Assembly (NCBI GenBank): GCA_964434955.1
Contig: CAYSXI010000081.1
Location: forward strand, 1-21,812
DNA length: 21,812 bases
Reading direction: 5' to 3'
Source of the DNA: JANQLU01 sp964434955
Lineage (GTDB): Bacteria; Planctomycetota; Planctomycetia; Pirellulales; Pirellulaceae
The notes under the pieces were generated by a model. It was not told the origin of the DNA and ran no database searches. It saw only the letters and a program-made list of their open reading frames with translations. This document shows, piece after piece, positions 1 through 6,554 of the stretch; the first letter of the stretch is position 1, and each line of letters starts with the position of its first letter. The translations under genes and the position numbers were made by a program.

Positions 1-19
1 TGATCAAGAGCTGGGATTG

Positions 20-739
20 TTAGAAGTGGGGCAAGGGTTCTGGATTAGGGTCGGTTTCGCCCCAGGGGTGTTGGCCTGCCGTCAAAATCTGAAATGCGGT
101 GATGCCGAAAGAAAAAATGTCGACGCGATGATCGGCCGGTTTGCGTCGTACGATTTCGGGGGCCATGTAATGCGGCGTTCCCGATCGGCTCACACGGGTC
201 CGATACTGAGGCTGATTTGGCAAAGCCAAATGAAAGTCGATGAGCTTTAACGATTTCAAGTCGCGGCTGCAAATCACGTTTCGAGGGCAGATGTCGCGAT
301 GAACATAGCCTGATTCATGAACGTGGTGAATGGCCTTCGCCAACTGGATTACCATTCGCAAACGATACTTCAACGGCAATTCGGTTTCCCGACTAAAAAG
401 TATGTCGAGACGGGGGCCGCTCAAATGCTCCATCAAAATATATTCATTGTTGTCAGTCGTTCGCCCATGCTCGTAGGTTTCGACGACGAATTCGTGTTTG
501 ATGGACTCGGCAATCAAACCCTCGAGAGGAAGCTTCAAGTCCTTATATCGGCTTCGTTGGGACTCGGTTTTTTTGGGGTCGATCAATTTCAGTCCAAAAA
601 CGTTTCCCGTCGCGATTTCTTTTGCGGAATAGTATTTCGAAACGGTCCCCGTGACCGAATTGTGATCAAGCTGGAAACGCTGACGAACATTCAATCGTTT
701 CGCCAATTTCTTGCCAAATACTCGACTGAGAAGACTCAT
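20..739 (-). CDS. Hanks-type Ser/Thr protein kinase, C-lobe cut short
   Basis: This 239-residue protein carries a eukaryotic-like Ser/Thr kinase domain and presumably phosphorylates proteins in the cytoplasm. Visible motifs are the ATP-binding Lys51 (GLKLID), the catalytic loop HRDICPRN (His147-Asn154), metal-binding Asp168 in DFH (the usual DFG glycine is His), the APE triplet at 193-195 and the structural Asp207 of DIFSFG. The glycine-rich loop near 30-37 is poor. The reading frame stops soon after HPWG, so subdomains X and XI of the C-lobe are missing; normal domains run some 40-60 residues further. Only 19 bases of window lie beyond the stop, so I cannot tell whether this is a natural short form, a frameshift or a nonsense mutation. 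The start is an ATG preceded closely by AGGAT. No membrane segment is visible. Confidence 0.8.
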   Translation of the reverse strand: MSLLSRVFGKKLAKRLNVRQRFQLDHNSVTGTVSKYYSAKEIATGNVFGLKLIDPKKTESQRSRYKDLKLPLEGLIAESIKHEFVVETYEHGRTTDNNEYILMEHLSGPRLDILFSRETELPLKYRLRMVIQLAKAIHHVHESGYVHRDICPRNVICSRDLKSLKLIDFHLALPNQPQYRTRVSRSGTPHYMAPEIVRRKPADHRVDIFSFGITAFQILTAGQHPWGETDPNPEPLPHF

Positions 740-1139
740 ATCCTACCAGTGCATGACGAGCGCCAATTCGTTTCTCAAAATCATGAAGGCCACCGTCCAT
801 TTGCCGGAATATTACATTCTCGAGAAATGAAGAGCATGGACGAGCGACTTTGGGCGCACGCCGCATTCGGGACCCGCGATCTTGCAACGAGGGGTGCAAA
901 AGTCCGCGATCTTGAGCCTTGAAAATGAGGTTAGTTGAAGTTTGTGTAGAAAAGCCGACGATGCGTGTGAATGATTTCCTGAAAACTCTTTAAGATAAGT
1001 TGAAGAGACGGCAGGTTCCGTTCGGGCTTGCGTAAAAAACCCGTTAGCGACCAACCTATCTGAGGAAATATTCGCCTTTGAGATGGATTGGGAGGGCGAA
1101 TCGTTCAAGGTTGCGATTCTTTGTGCGAATAGATACTTA
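740..1139. other. Divergent intergenic region
   Basis: About 400 bases lie between the outward-facing kinase and DUF3592 genes, and both promoters should be here. I see no coding gene that I would defend. The one repeat I find is an 11-mer, CCGCGATCTTG, present at 874-884 and again at 904-914, exactly 30 bases apart. I could not pick a convincing -35/-10 pair. Confidence 0.5.
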
Positions 1140-2369
1140 ATGAATACTCGATCAAAATCGAACCAGGACCAGGCGACAGGTTGTTCCCGAATTTTCCCCG
1201 TGGTATTTGGGATCTTCTTTTTCTCAGGGGGAGCGTTCTTTTTCTGGATGATCACGATCAATCCGGTACTTCGTTGGCAAGCCGCCAAGTCTTGGGAGTC
1301 GACGGATTGCCGGATCTTGTCCAGCAAAGTGGATGTCAGCCATGACGATGAGGGCGGAACGAGTTACAACGCCCGAATCACATACGAATACACCGTCGAC
1401 AAGCAAAGATATGAAGGCGACAAAATACGATTTGGAATCGTCACCTCATCGCGAAAGAATGCCAACAAGGACGTCGGGCAATATCCGAAGAATGCCAAAG
1501 CGACTTGCTTTTACAATCCCAAAAAACCTTCGGATTCCGTGCTGCAACGTGGTTCGCCGTTCACGTTCTGGATGTTCTTTCCTTTGCCATTCATGTTGAT
1601 TGGTCTGGGTGTTTTGTATTGGGGTTTGTTCGGTAAAGTGGAACGGAGCAAAGTTCGACGACGTCGAGCGAGCGAAATGTCCGGGCAGATGGCCAAACAC
1701 GCTTCATCGAGCGATGGCTCAGACATCTACATTTACGAAGCCGATGAAGAAGACGAAGAGTGGAGCAAGCCGCAAAAGTTGAAGCCGTCGGCAACACGGT
1801 TGCAGACGCTGCTGATCGCGGGAGCCATTAGTCTTTTCTGGAATGGAATTGTCAGTATCTTCGTTTACAACTTATTGGATGGGGGATTTGCCGGTCAGAA
1901 CATTTGCGTAGGGCTTTTCCTGGTCCCGTTTGTTCTCGTTGGGATTGGCATGATTGTGTTCTTTTTTCACTCGCTGCTCGCCATGTTCAATCCCAAAGTC
2001 GAGATTGCCATGAGTTCCGGAGCGGTCGCACTTGGCCAAAGCGTGGATTTAGCTTGGGAATTTAGTGGGAATGTTCGACGTTTCCGAAATCTGAAAATTG
2101 AACTCGCAGGAACCGAGTCGGCGACGTATCGAAGAGGGACTTCGACACATACCGATAAAAGCGTTTTTAGAACGATTCCCATTATCGACACAACGAACCA
2201 TTCGGAGATGGATTTTGGAAACCAGACCGTGAACATTCCCGCTTCGACGATGCACACCTTTGAAGCTGATAACAATAGCGTCGTTTGGACCGTCGAAGTC
2301 CATGGAGATATCGCCCTTTGGCCTGACGTGAAATTCTCATTTCCTTTTCGAGTCAAGCCACAGGGATAA
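1140..2369 (+). CDS. DUF3592 membrane protein with arrestin-like C-terminal domain
   Basis: The function is unknown. I chose the ATG at 1140 (409 residues, start MNTRSKSN) because an upstream ATG at 1083 in the same frame adds 19 residues without any recognisable property. In order, the protein has a membrane segment (about residues 17-40), a region matching the DUF3592 pattern (about 45-135, ending near CFYNP), a second membrane segment (about 141-164), a basic then acidic cytoplasmic stretch (RRRRA, later EADEEDEEW), two further membrane segments (about 221-246 and 255-281), and a beta-rich domain of roughly 125 residues. That last domain follows the same layout as the next gene: a strand ending in a LGQS/PGEV turn, then a late VxWxxE strand. 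The downstream gene starts 5 bases after the stop, which suggests co-transcription and a shared job, perhaps at the membrane. Confidence 0.8.
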   Translation: MNTRSKSNQDQATGCSRIFPVVFGIFFFSGGAFFFWMITINPVLRWQAAKSWESTDCRILSSKVDVSHDDEGGTSYNARITYEYTVDKQRYEGDKIRFGIVTSSRKNANKDVGQYPKNAKATCFYNPKKPSDSVLQRGSPFTFWMFFPLPFMLIGLGVLYWGLFGKVERSKVRRRRASEMSGQMAKHASSSDGSDIYIYEADEEDEEWSKPQKLKPSATRLQTLLIAGAISLFWNGIVSIFVYNLLDGGFAGQNICVGLFLVPFVLVGIGMIVFFFHSLLAMFNPKVEIAMSSGAVALGQSVDLAWEFSGNVRRFRNLKIELAGTESATYRRGTSTHTDKSVFRTIPIIDTTNHSEMDFGNQTVNIPASTMHTFEADNNSVVWTVEVHGDIALWPDVKFSFPFRVKPQG

Positions 2370-2374
2370 GCAAT

Positions 2375-2746
2375 ATGTTCGAAATCAAGATCGACAAGGA
2401 AACTCGAGGATTCCAACCTGGCGAAGTCATTCGTGGGCAGATTGATTGTGGCGGTGAAACCAATGCGACGAGCGTGGAAATTCGCCTTCTGTGGACGACC
2501 TCCGGAAAAGGTACACGGGACACCATGATCGTTGAGGAATTGGTGAAGTCGGTGGAGCCCGGTACTCGACGCATCGCATTCGAATTGGTCGCTCCTCGCA
2601 GGCCCTATAGTTTTTCCGGCAAGCTGGTAACGCTGGATTGGGAAATCGAGGCGACGTTGCTGCCGAGCCGAAACACAAGCTCGGTCCAAGTGATGATCGG
2701 TCCCGACGCCCACGAAGTCCGTCTTCAATATGCGAAGGATTCGTAG
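2375..2746 (+). CDS. Small arrestin-like beta-sandwich protein
   Basis: This 123-residue protein has no signal peptide and no membrane segment. The start FEIKIDKE, the turn QPGEVIRGQI, the ladder of alternating hydrophobic residues and the segment APRRPYSF followed by TLDWEIEA resemble an arrestin N-type beta sandwich. I infer this from the pattern; no catalytic motif is present. The ATG lies 5 bases after the stop of the DUF3592 gene, whose own C-terminal domain has the same strand order, so the two are probably related domains that may associate. Likely roles are protein-protein contact or scaffolding, but nothing in the sequence names a partner. Confidence 0.7.
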   Translation: MFEIKIDKETRGFQPGEVIRGQIDCGGETNATSVEIRLLWTTSGKGTRDTMIVEELVKSVEPGTRRIAFELVAPRRPYSFSGKLVTLDWEIEATLLPSRNTSSVQVMIGPDAHEVRLQYAKDS

Positions 2747-2812
2747 TTGTGAATTCGTCTTTGGGAGATTCGTCGTTGAGCCCCAGCCAGAAAGCATGAA
2801 TTGGACGCGAGC

Positions 2813-3415
2813 ATGAATTCGATAAGGGCTTTGAAATCCCGACGTGCCGGCGACAATCCGTTTGCCGTGCATCGGACGGAAGCGATCTCCTACCGATTCG
2901 AGAACGGAGACTGGGATTCATTTGTCGCGACTCTCGATTCAAGCGGAAATCGGGGCGCGATGGTTGGTCGACAGGGAAGCGGCAAAACCACACTCATGCT
3001 GGAACTCAATGAACGGCTTTTGAAAGAGGGCCGGTCAACTCAATATTGGTTTGTTCCGCGCGAACCGGAAGAGATTCGGCACGAGTGGAAATTGAAATTG
3101 GCGTCGGCGGAAGCGAATGCCGTTTTCCTGGTTGATGGAATCGAACGAATGAGCCTGTTGGGCCGGGAGCACTTGTTTTGGAAAACGAAACGCTTTGGCG
3201 GTTTGGTCGTTACGGTCCATCGGCCCTGTCGCCTAAGAACGCTTATCCGTTGCCGTACTTCGCCATTGCTTCTCAGGCAGATCCTGGAAACGCTTGACTA
3301 TGAAGGTCCCGAATTCGATGCGTTGGCGGTTGAACTTTGGCGCCAACATCAAGGCAACATTCGCGATGCATTGCGGCAACTCTATGACGATTGGGCCGTC
3401 GGAAAGATCGGCTGA
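2813..3415 (+). CDS. Compact P-loop ATPase of AAA+-like type
   Basis: About 200 residues and predicted cytoplasmic. A Walker A motif GRQGSGKT lies near residues 52-59 and a Walker B-like strand VFLVDGIE near 104-111. The C-terminal segment GNIRDALRQLY resembles the lid helix of AAA+ and Orc/Cdc6-like ATPases (sensor-2 type arginine). It is small for an AAA+ protein and has little beyond the nucleotide-binding core, so it may act with a partner. The chosen start is the ATG at 2813; a TTG four codons earlier (2801) is also possible. The gene follows the arrestin-like gene by 66 bases on the same strand and converges with nadC. I do not recognise a named family, and its substrate or client is unknown. 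Confidence 0.75.
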   Translation: MNSIRALKSRRAGDNPFAVHRTEAISYRFENGDWDSFVATLDSSGNRGAMVGRQGSGKTTLMLELNERLLKEGRSTQYWFVPREPEEIRHEWKLKLASAEANAVFLVDGIERMSLLGREHLFWKTKRFGGLVVTVHRPCRLRTLIRCRTSPLLLRQILETLDYEGPEFDALAVELWRQHQGNIRDALRQLYDDWAVGKIG

Positions 3416-3490
3416 GCCTTCACCCAATTTCGAAAGCATGTCAGGCACGTTTGGGGCACGCCATCATTCCAATGGGGTAACGGTTCCAAG

Positions 3491-4420
3491 CTAATTGGAT
3501 GATTGAGACCAGTCCAAGCCAATATCAAAGTTCGTCGCCGAATGGGTCAAAGCACCAATGCTGATTCGGTCGACGCCGGTTTGCGCAATGGCCGCGACCG
3601 TTTCCAGGTTAACTCCGCCCGAGGCTTCCAGCAGAATTTGGGGTGCACGTTCATTTCGCATTCGAACGGCTTCTTCCAAGCGGTCTGGGCCCATGTTGTC
3701 CAGGAGCACAATGTCGACATCACCGTCGAGCGATTCCTCAAATTGCTCCAACGAATCCACTTCCAATTGAATAATGGTTTCAAGTCCTTTCGGAAGTTGC
3801 TCCGCGTTCGCCTTCTTCCACTCGTTGGCAATCTTCAATATCTCGCGAATACCTCGTTTGTTGTCGCCGCTTAATTCTCCGCACATCGCCAAGTGGTTGT
3901 CCTTGATCAGGATCGCATCGAAAAGCCCCATACGGTGATTGGCGCCTCCGCCCGATTGCACGGCGAATTTTTCAAGTCTTCGCCAGCCGGGTGTCGTCTT
4001 GCGTGTATCAAGGATTTTCGCGTTGGTGCCCTTGGTCTTGTCGACGAAGCGTCGGGTCAGTGTTGCAATTCCAGACAGGCGTCCGAGGAAGTTTAGGCAG
4101 GTACGTTCCAGCGTGAGTAGCCGTCTCGTTGTTCCCGAGATCGTTGCCAAAGTTTGCCCTGGTTCAACTTGATCGCCGTCATGAACATGAGCTTGGAATT
4201 GAATCGACGGGCCGTGATTCTCGATGATCAACTGGCAAATGGCGATTCCGCAGACGATCCCTTTTTCTCTTGCCACGAAATTGGCGGAGCCCGAGACGGA
4301 TTCAGGAATCGTGGCCCAACTCGTGATGTCGATTCCACCTTCGACATCCTCATTCAACGCCATCTGGATGAGCTGTTTGGCATCTTCGATGGTCTCGGTA
4401 TCGAGCTCAATTTGATTCAT
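3491..4420 (-). CDS. nadC: Nicotinate-nucleotide pyrophosphorylase (carboxylating)
   Basis: Quinolinate phosphoribosyltransferase, which converts quinolinate and PRPP to nicotinate mononucleotide, CO2 and pyrophosphate in de novo NAD synthesis. The 309-residue form starting MNQIELDT fits the family length. Family landmarks are clear: DTRKTTPGWR (138-147), SGGGANHR (156-163) with the phosphate and quinolinate-binding residues, KDNH (173-176), LLDNMGPD (239-246), EASGGVN (265-271) and the C-terminal DRISIGALTHSA. An in-frame extension to 4498 adds 26 residues unlike any NadC N-terminus, so I prefer the ATG at 4420. The gene lies 139 bases downstream of arsC on the same strand. No nadA or nadB is in the window. 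Confidence 0.95.
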   Translation of the reverse strand: MNQIELDTETIEDAKQLIQMALNEDVEGGIDITSWATIPESVSGSANFVAREKGIVCGIAICQLIIENHGPSIQFQAHVHDGDQVEPGQTLATISGTTRRLLTLERTCLNFLGRLSGIATLTRRFVDKTKGTNAKILDTRKTTPGWRRLEKFAVQSGGGANHRMGLFDAILIKDNHLAMCGELSGDNKRGIREILKIANEWKKANAEQLPKGLETIIQLEVDSLEQFEESLDGDVDIVLLDNMGPDRLEEAVRMRNERAPQILLEASGGVNLETVAAIAQTGVDRISIGALTHSATNFDIGLDWSQSSN

Positions 4421-4559
4421 GGAGGTGGTCCAGATTGGAAAAAAATGAAGCAGCGGGTTGCCGCGGTCCAGGTAGATTGAATTGTTTTTCGCGGGCACCC
4501 GTGTAATTATCGGTCAATCGCGAGATCGTCCGCTTGTGCCGGATTTTCAACGCCCTCGA

Positions 4560-4967
4560 TTACCCAAGGTAAGATTGGATTTTCGTTTGGATATCATCAC
4601 GGACCTGGCGAAATACGACCATTTTTTCCTCATCCGTGCCTTCCGCATCGGCAGGATCGGGGAATGGCCAATGCAACGTTTCTTTGGCGCCGGGATAGGC
4701 GGGGCATGTTTCTTTGGCGTGATCGCAAACTGTCACAACCAGGTCGATTTCTTTGTCGGCAAACAGGTCGGCGTGTTTGCTTTCCAAACCGTCGACCGGG
4801 AAATCCAGTTCCTTGATGGCTTCGATGGCCAGTGGATGAACATAACCTGACGGATTTGAGCCCGCAGAAAATGCCTCCCAATTTTCAGATGCCTGGTTCC
4901 AGATCACTTCGGCCATTTGAGAGCGGCACGAATTGCCTGTACAAAGAACTAAAACTGTCTTTTTCAT
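4560..4967 (-). CDS. arsC: Thioredoxin-type arsenate reductase (low-Mr phosphatase fold)
   Basis: Reduces arsenate to arsenite through a triple-cysteine relay regenerated by thioredoxin. At 135 residues it matches the Staphylococcus aureus pI258 type. The phosphatase loop is C9-T-G-N-S-C-R15, the resolving cysteines are Cys81 and Cys88 (TVCDHAKETC), and the general acid Asp104 sits in FPDPADA. All three catalytic cysteines are present, so it should be an active reductase and not just a tyrosine phosphatase. The ATG has GGTGTG a few bases upstream. No arsR, arsB or acr3 gene is beside it, so either this is an isolated detoxification gene or its partners are elsewhere. The promoter lies in the 167-base gap shared with the divergent dioxygenase gene. 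Confidence 0.93.
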   Translation of the reverse strand: MKKTVLVLCTGNSCRSQMAEVIWNQASENWEAFSAGSNPSGYVHPLAIEAIKELDFPVDGLESKHADLFADKEIDLVVTVCDHAKETCPAYPGAKETLHWPFPDPADAEGTDEEKMVVFRQVRDDIQTKIQSYLG

Positions 4968-5055
4968 TTCACACCGATTGTTTTTTCGACATTGTAGGGA
5001 TCAAGTTGTCGATTGCAGAGACAGGACGAAGCGCGTAGCTGCTTTTTTTTGGAAA

Positions 5056-5092
5056 CGGCCGAAATGCATTTGTCTTTCCAGTTTTTCGGCCG
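5056..5092. promoter_or_regulatory. Nine-bp inverted repeat overlapping a promoter
   Basis: CGGCCGAAA (5056-5064) is mirrored by TTTCGGCCG (5084-5092) with a 19-base centre. It covers the -35 and spacer of the candidate promoter for the dioxygenase gene and lies in the region shared with arsC, so it could be an operator. It is not followed by a T-run on the plus strand, which argues against a terminator. Confidence 0.45.
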
Positions 5093-5099
5093 ATATACT
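5070..5099 (+). promoter_or_regulatory. Candidate sigma-70 promoter of the dioxygenase gene
   Basis: TTGTCT (5070-5075) and TATACT (5094-5099) are separated by 18 bases, giving four and five matches to the -35 and -10 consensus. Transcription would begin near 5106, about 30 bases before the ATG at 5135, which has AGGAT upstream. This is pattern matching only. Confidence 0.45.
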
Positions 5100-5134
5100 C
5101 GTTCTAAACGCAAGACAACTTTCAGGATAGAACC

Positions 5135-5860
5135 ATGAAACAACTCTGGATTCCAAACCGACGAGAAGTCCTTCACAAAATGGCTCTAGGTTCAGCAGCG
5201 GTTGCTGGTGCCGCTTACTTTACGACGCCCGGTCTGTTTGCCGAAGATTTGATCGAGACGCCAACCATGACCGAAGGGCCTTTTTATCCTGACAAGCTTC
5301 CGCTGGATACCGACAACGACCTTCTAATTATCAACGACTCCATTACGCCTGCCGTCGGTGAGATCACGCATCTGACAGGAAAAGTCACGGATGTCAAAGG
5401 GAACCCGATTCGTAACGCCTTTGTTGAAATTTGGCAAGTTTGCAACAACGGGGCTTACTTGCATAAGGGTTCGGACAATCGTGAGAATTACGACAAGAAC
5501 TTCCAGGGATACGGACGGTTTTTGACGGACGTGAAAGGCAACTACTATTTCCGCACCATCAAGCCCGTTAAATATCCCGGGCGAACGCCCCACATTCACG
5601 TGGCCGTTAGTCGCAATGGCAAGCGAGTGTTTACTTCGCAAATCCTGATCAAAGGCGAGAAGCTGAATGAACGCGATGGTGTTTTTCGTCAGATTCGCGA
5701 TGCCAAACTTCGCGACGCCATTGTTGCGGACTTCAAACAAGTCAAAGGTTCAAAAATTGGGGAGTTGCAAGCCAACTTCGATATCGTGCTGGGGGTAACC
5801 CCTGAGGAAGATGGAAACGGAAAAATCAAAGGTGGAATCGGCAAACGCCAATGGCGTTAG
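5135..5860 (+). CDS. Exported intradiol ring-cleavage dioxygenase-like protein
   Basis: A 241-residue protein of the protocatechuate 3,4-dioxygenase / catechol 1,2-dioxygenase superfamily, which uses non-heme Fe(III) to cleave aromatic diols between the hydroxyls. The N-terminus has a twin-arginine pattern (NRREVL, residues 8-13) followed by a hydrophobic stretch, so Tat export is likely. The domain includes the GPFYP start, VEIWQ (97-101), and the four expected iron ligands Tyr108, Tyr147, His153 and His155 (RTPHIHV). These match the two-Tyr, two-His set, so the enzyme should bind iron. The substrate is unknown; no beta-ketoadipate pathway gene is nearby, and secreted single-gene members of this family are common in planctomycetes. 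It ends in a strong terminator. Confidence 0.88.
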   Translation: MKQLWIPNRREVLHKMALGSAAVAGAAYFTTPGLFAEDLIETPTMTEGPFYPDKLPLDTDNDLLIINDSITPAVGEITHLTGKVTDVKGNPIRNAFVEIWQVCNNGAYLHKGSDNRENYDKNFQGYGRFLTDVKGNYYFRTIKPVKYPGRTPHIHVAVSRNGKRVFTSQILIKGEKLNERDGVFRQIRDAKLRDAIVADFKQVKGSKIGELQANFDIVLGVTPEEDGNGKIKGGIGKRQWR

Positions 5861-5892
5861 GCGGCAAACTGACCACCTATTGAGTTTCATCG

Positions 5893-5915
5893 AACCGCCT
5901 TCGGGCGGTTTTTTT
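5893..5915 (+). terminator. Intrinsic terminator after the dioxygenase gene
   Basis: AACCGCC (5893-5899), a TTCG tetraloop and GGCGGTT (5904-5910) form a seven-bp stem, directly followed by a T-run to 5915. It starts 32 bases after the stop codon. This is a textbook rho-independent terminator. Confidence 0.9.
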
Positions 5916-5963
5916 GTGCGCGGCCCGAAAATTAGTCTCAATAAAAACTGGGACCGAATTCTA

Positions 5964-6045
5964 AGCACCGAGGCACAGAGAACTCGGAATTTAAGGACAC
6001 TCCAACCAACGACTCCGTGTACTTCGTGTCTCTGCCCCTAGTGGT
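5964..6045. repeat. Imperfect inverted-repeat element
   Basis: The left arm around GAGGCACAGAGA (5970-5981) is partly mirrored by the right arm CTCCGTGT...TCTCTGCCCC (6013-6038), sharing CAGAGA/TCTCTG and a partly matching flank. It resembles, from memory, the degenerate CACAGAG-rich intergenic repeats seen in many environmental bacteria. The arms are too diverged for me to define exact ends. Confidence 0.35.
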
Positions 6046-6048
6046 CTG

Positions 6049-6092
6049 CCGAGGTGATCTGCGTGATCCGCCGAGGTGACCTACCGAGCGAA
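6049..6092. repeat. Two imperfect 22-base direct repeats
   Basis: CCGAGGTGATC begins at 6049 and CCGAGGTGACC at 6071, so the unit is 22 bases. The second copy is degenerate in its latter half. Confidence 0.5.
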
Positions 6093-6124
6093 TTCACACG
6101 CTTGCGCTTCGTGCTTGTATTTGA

Positions 6125-6172
6125 TTAGGGCTCGTAACGCATGTGTAATTAGCGCTCGTAACGCATGATTGT
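6125..6172. repeat. 24-base tandem duplication
   Basis: The units 6125-6148 and 6149-6172 share the exact core GCTCGTAACGCATG (6130-6143 and 6154-6167). Just upstream, 6095-6120 reads like a degenerate copy of a CGCTTGCGCTTCGTGCTTG-type intergenic motif that I associate with Pirellulales genomes; that link is from memory. Confidence 0.6.
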
Positions 6173-6183
6173 GCAGGGCGCAT

Positions 6184-6227
6184 AAAAAAACCGGTCGAGT
6201 TGTTGGGGTAATGGTGAACTCGACCGG
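6184..6227 (-). terminator. Intrinsic terminator on the minus strand
   Basis: CCGGTCGAGTT (6191-6201) and AACTCGACCGG (6217-6227) form a perfect 11-bp stem with a 15-base loop. Read on the minus strand it is followed by seven Ts (6190-6184). It would end transcription coming from glnA, although it lies about 330 bases beyond the glnA stop, or end a separate small RNA. Confidence 0.75.
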
Positions 6228-6230
6228 AAA

Positions 6231-6263
6231 AATGGTGTGCGGGGGATCAACCGCTGCACCATT
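6231..6263. ncRNA. Second hairpin, possible part of a small RNA or long glnA 3' UTR
   Basis: AATGGTG (6231-6237) pairs with CACCATT (6257-6263), and an inner GCGG/CCGC extends the stem. On the minus strand it is followed by TTTTT and then directly by the 6184-6227 terminator hairpin. Two consecutive hairpins, each with a T-run, could be a tandem terminator or the 3' end of a structured RNA. No promoter was identified. Confidence 0.35.
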
Positions 6264-6319
6264 GGAATTGTACGCAAGTGAAGCCAATCGGCAATCACTT
6301 TTGTGGTGACAAAAACGTC

Positions 6320-6335
6320 TGTGATATCAATCACA
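6320..6335. promoter_or_regulatory. Crp/Fnr-type palindrome TGTGA-N6-TCACA
   Basis: The 16-base site TGTGATATCAATCACA matches the core half-sites and spacing of the enterobacterial CRP operator exactly. It lies between two gene 3' ends, so it would control only an unannotated transcript. No Crp-family gene is in the window, and chance occurrence is possible. Confidence 0.3.
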
Positions 6336-6554
6336 ATGTTTTCGCCCACCATTTGATTTCATTTTTCCCTCTGAATCCACCAAAGGGAACCAATTTTGCG
6401 CCAACGCGCGAATCAATTTGCATCCACAAGCTTGAACGGGGAGTGACGCACGCCAATTGGTCGCGCGTCGAAACCGTTACAACCTGAATTACCAAGCCGG
6501 GCAAATCGTTCTCAACCGGCAAGCCTTCGCGCTCATCCGGCAAGGCATCGCGAC

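Larger units (their letters stand above)
5916..6554. other. Non-coding block between the dioxygenase gene and glnA
   Basis: About 640 bases without a gene I would defend. From left to right it holds an imperfect inverted repeat (5964-6045), two 22-base direct repeats, a 24-base tandem duplication, a strong hairpin with T-run on the minus strand, a second hairpin beside it, and a TGTGA-N6-TCACA palindrome. Two short overlapping minus-strand reading frames (6331-6543 and 6149-6352) are open; the first begins 11 bases after the glnA stop, but neither resembles a known protein. Confidence 0.6.

Noticed and set aside
874..914. Direct repeat CCGCGATCTTG, two copies 30 bases apart, considered as a CRISPR or operator array
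   Set aside because: There are only two copies of an 11-mer with no further spacing pattern, too little for an array call.
812..1327. A 171-codon minus-strand frame between the first kinase and the DUF3592 gene
   Set aside because: It overlaps the start of the DUF3592 gene and has no recognisable motif; I treated the unshared part as intergenic.
1967..2872. A 301-codon antisense frame across the arrestin-like gene and its flanks
   Set aside because: It overlaps three plus-strand genes with better protein features, and its translation has no domain or plausible composition.
3463..3503. ATCATTCCAAT paired with ATTGGATGAT between the convergent P-loop and nadC genes
   Set aside because: The stem has a bulge, lies partly inside the nadC coding end and lacks a T-run on either strand, so I do not call it a terminator.
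6331..6543. A 70-codon minus-strand frame starting 11 bases after the glnA stop
   Set aside because: Its position is suggestive of an operon gene, but the translation resembles nothing I know, it overlaps another open frame (6149-6352) and I see no ribosome-binding site. It is left as a possible small gene only.
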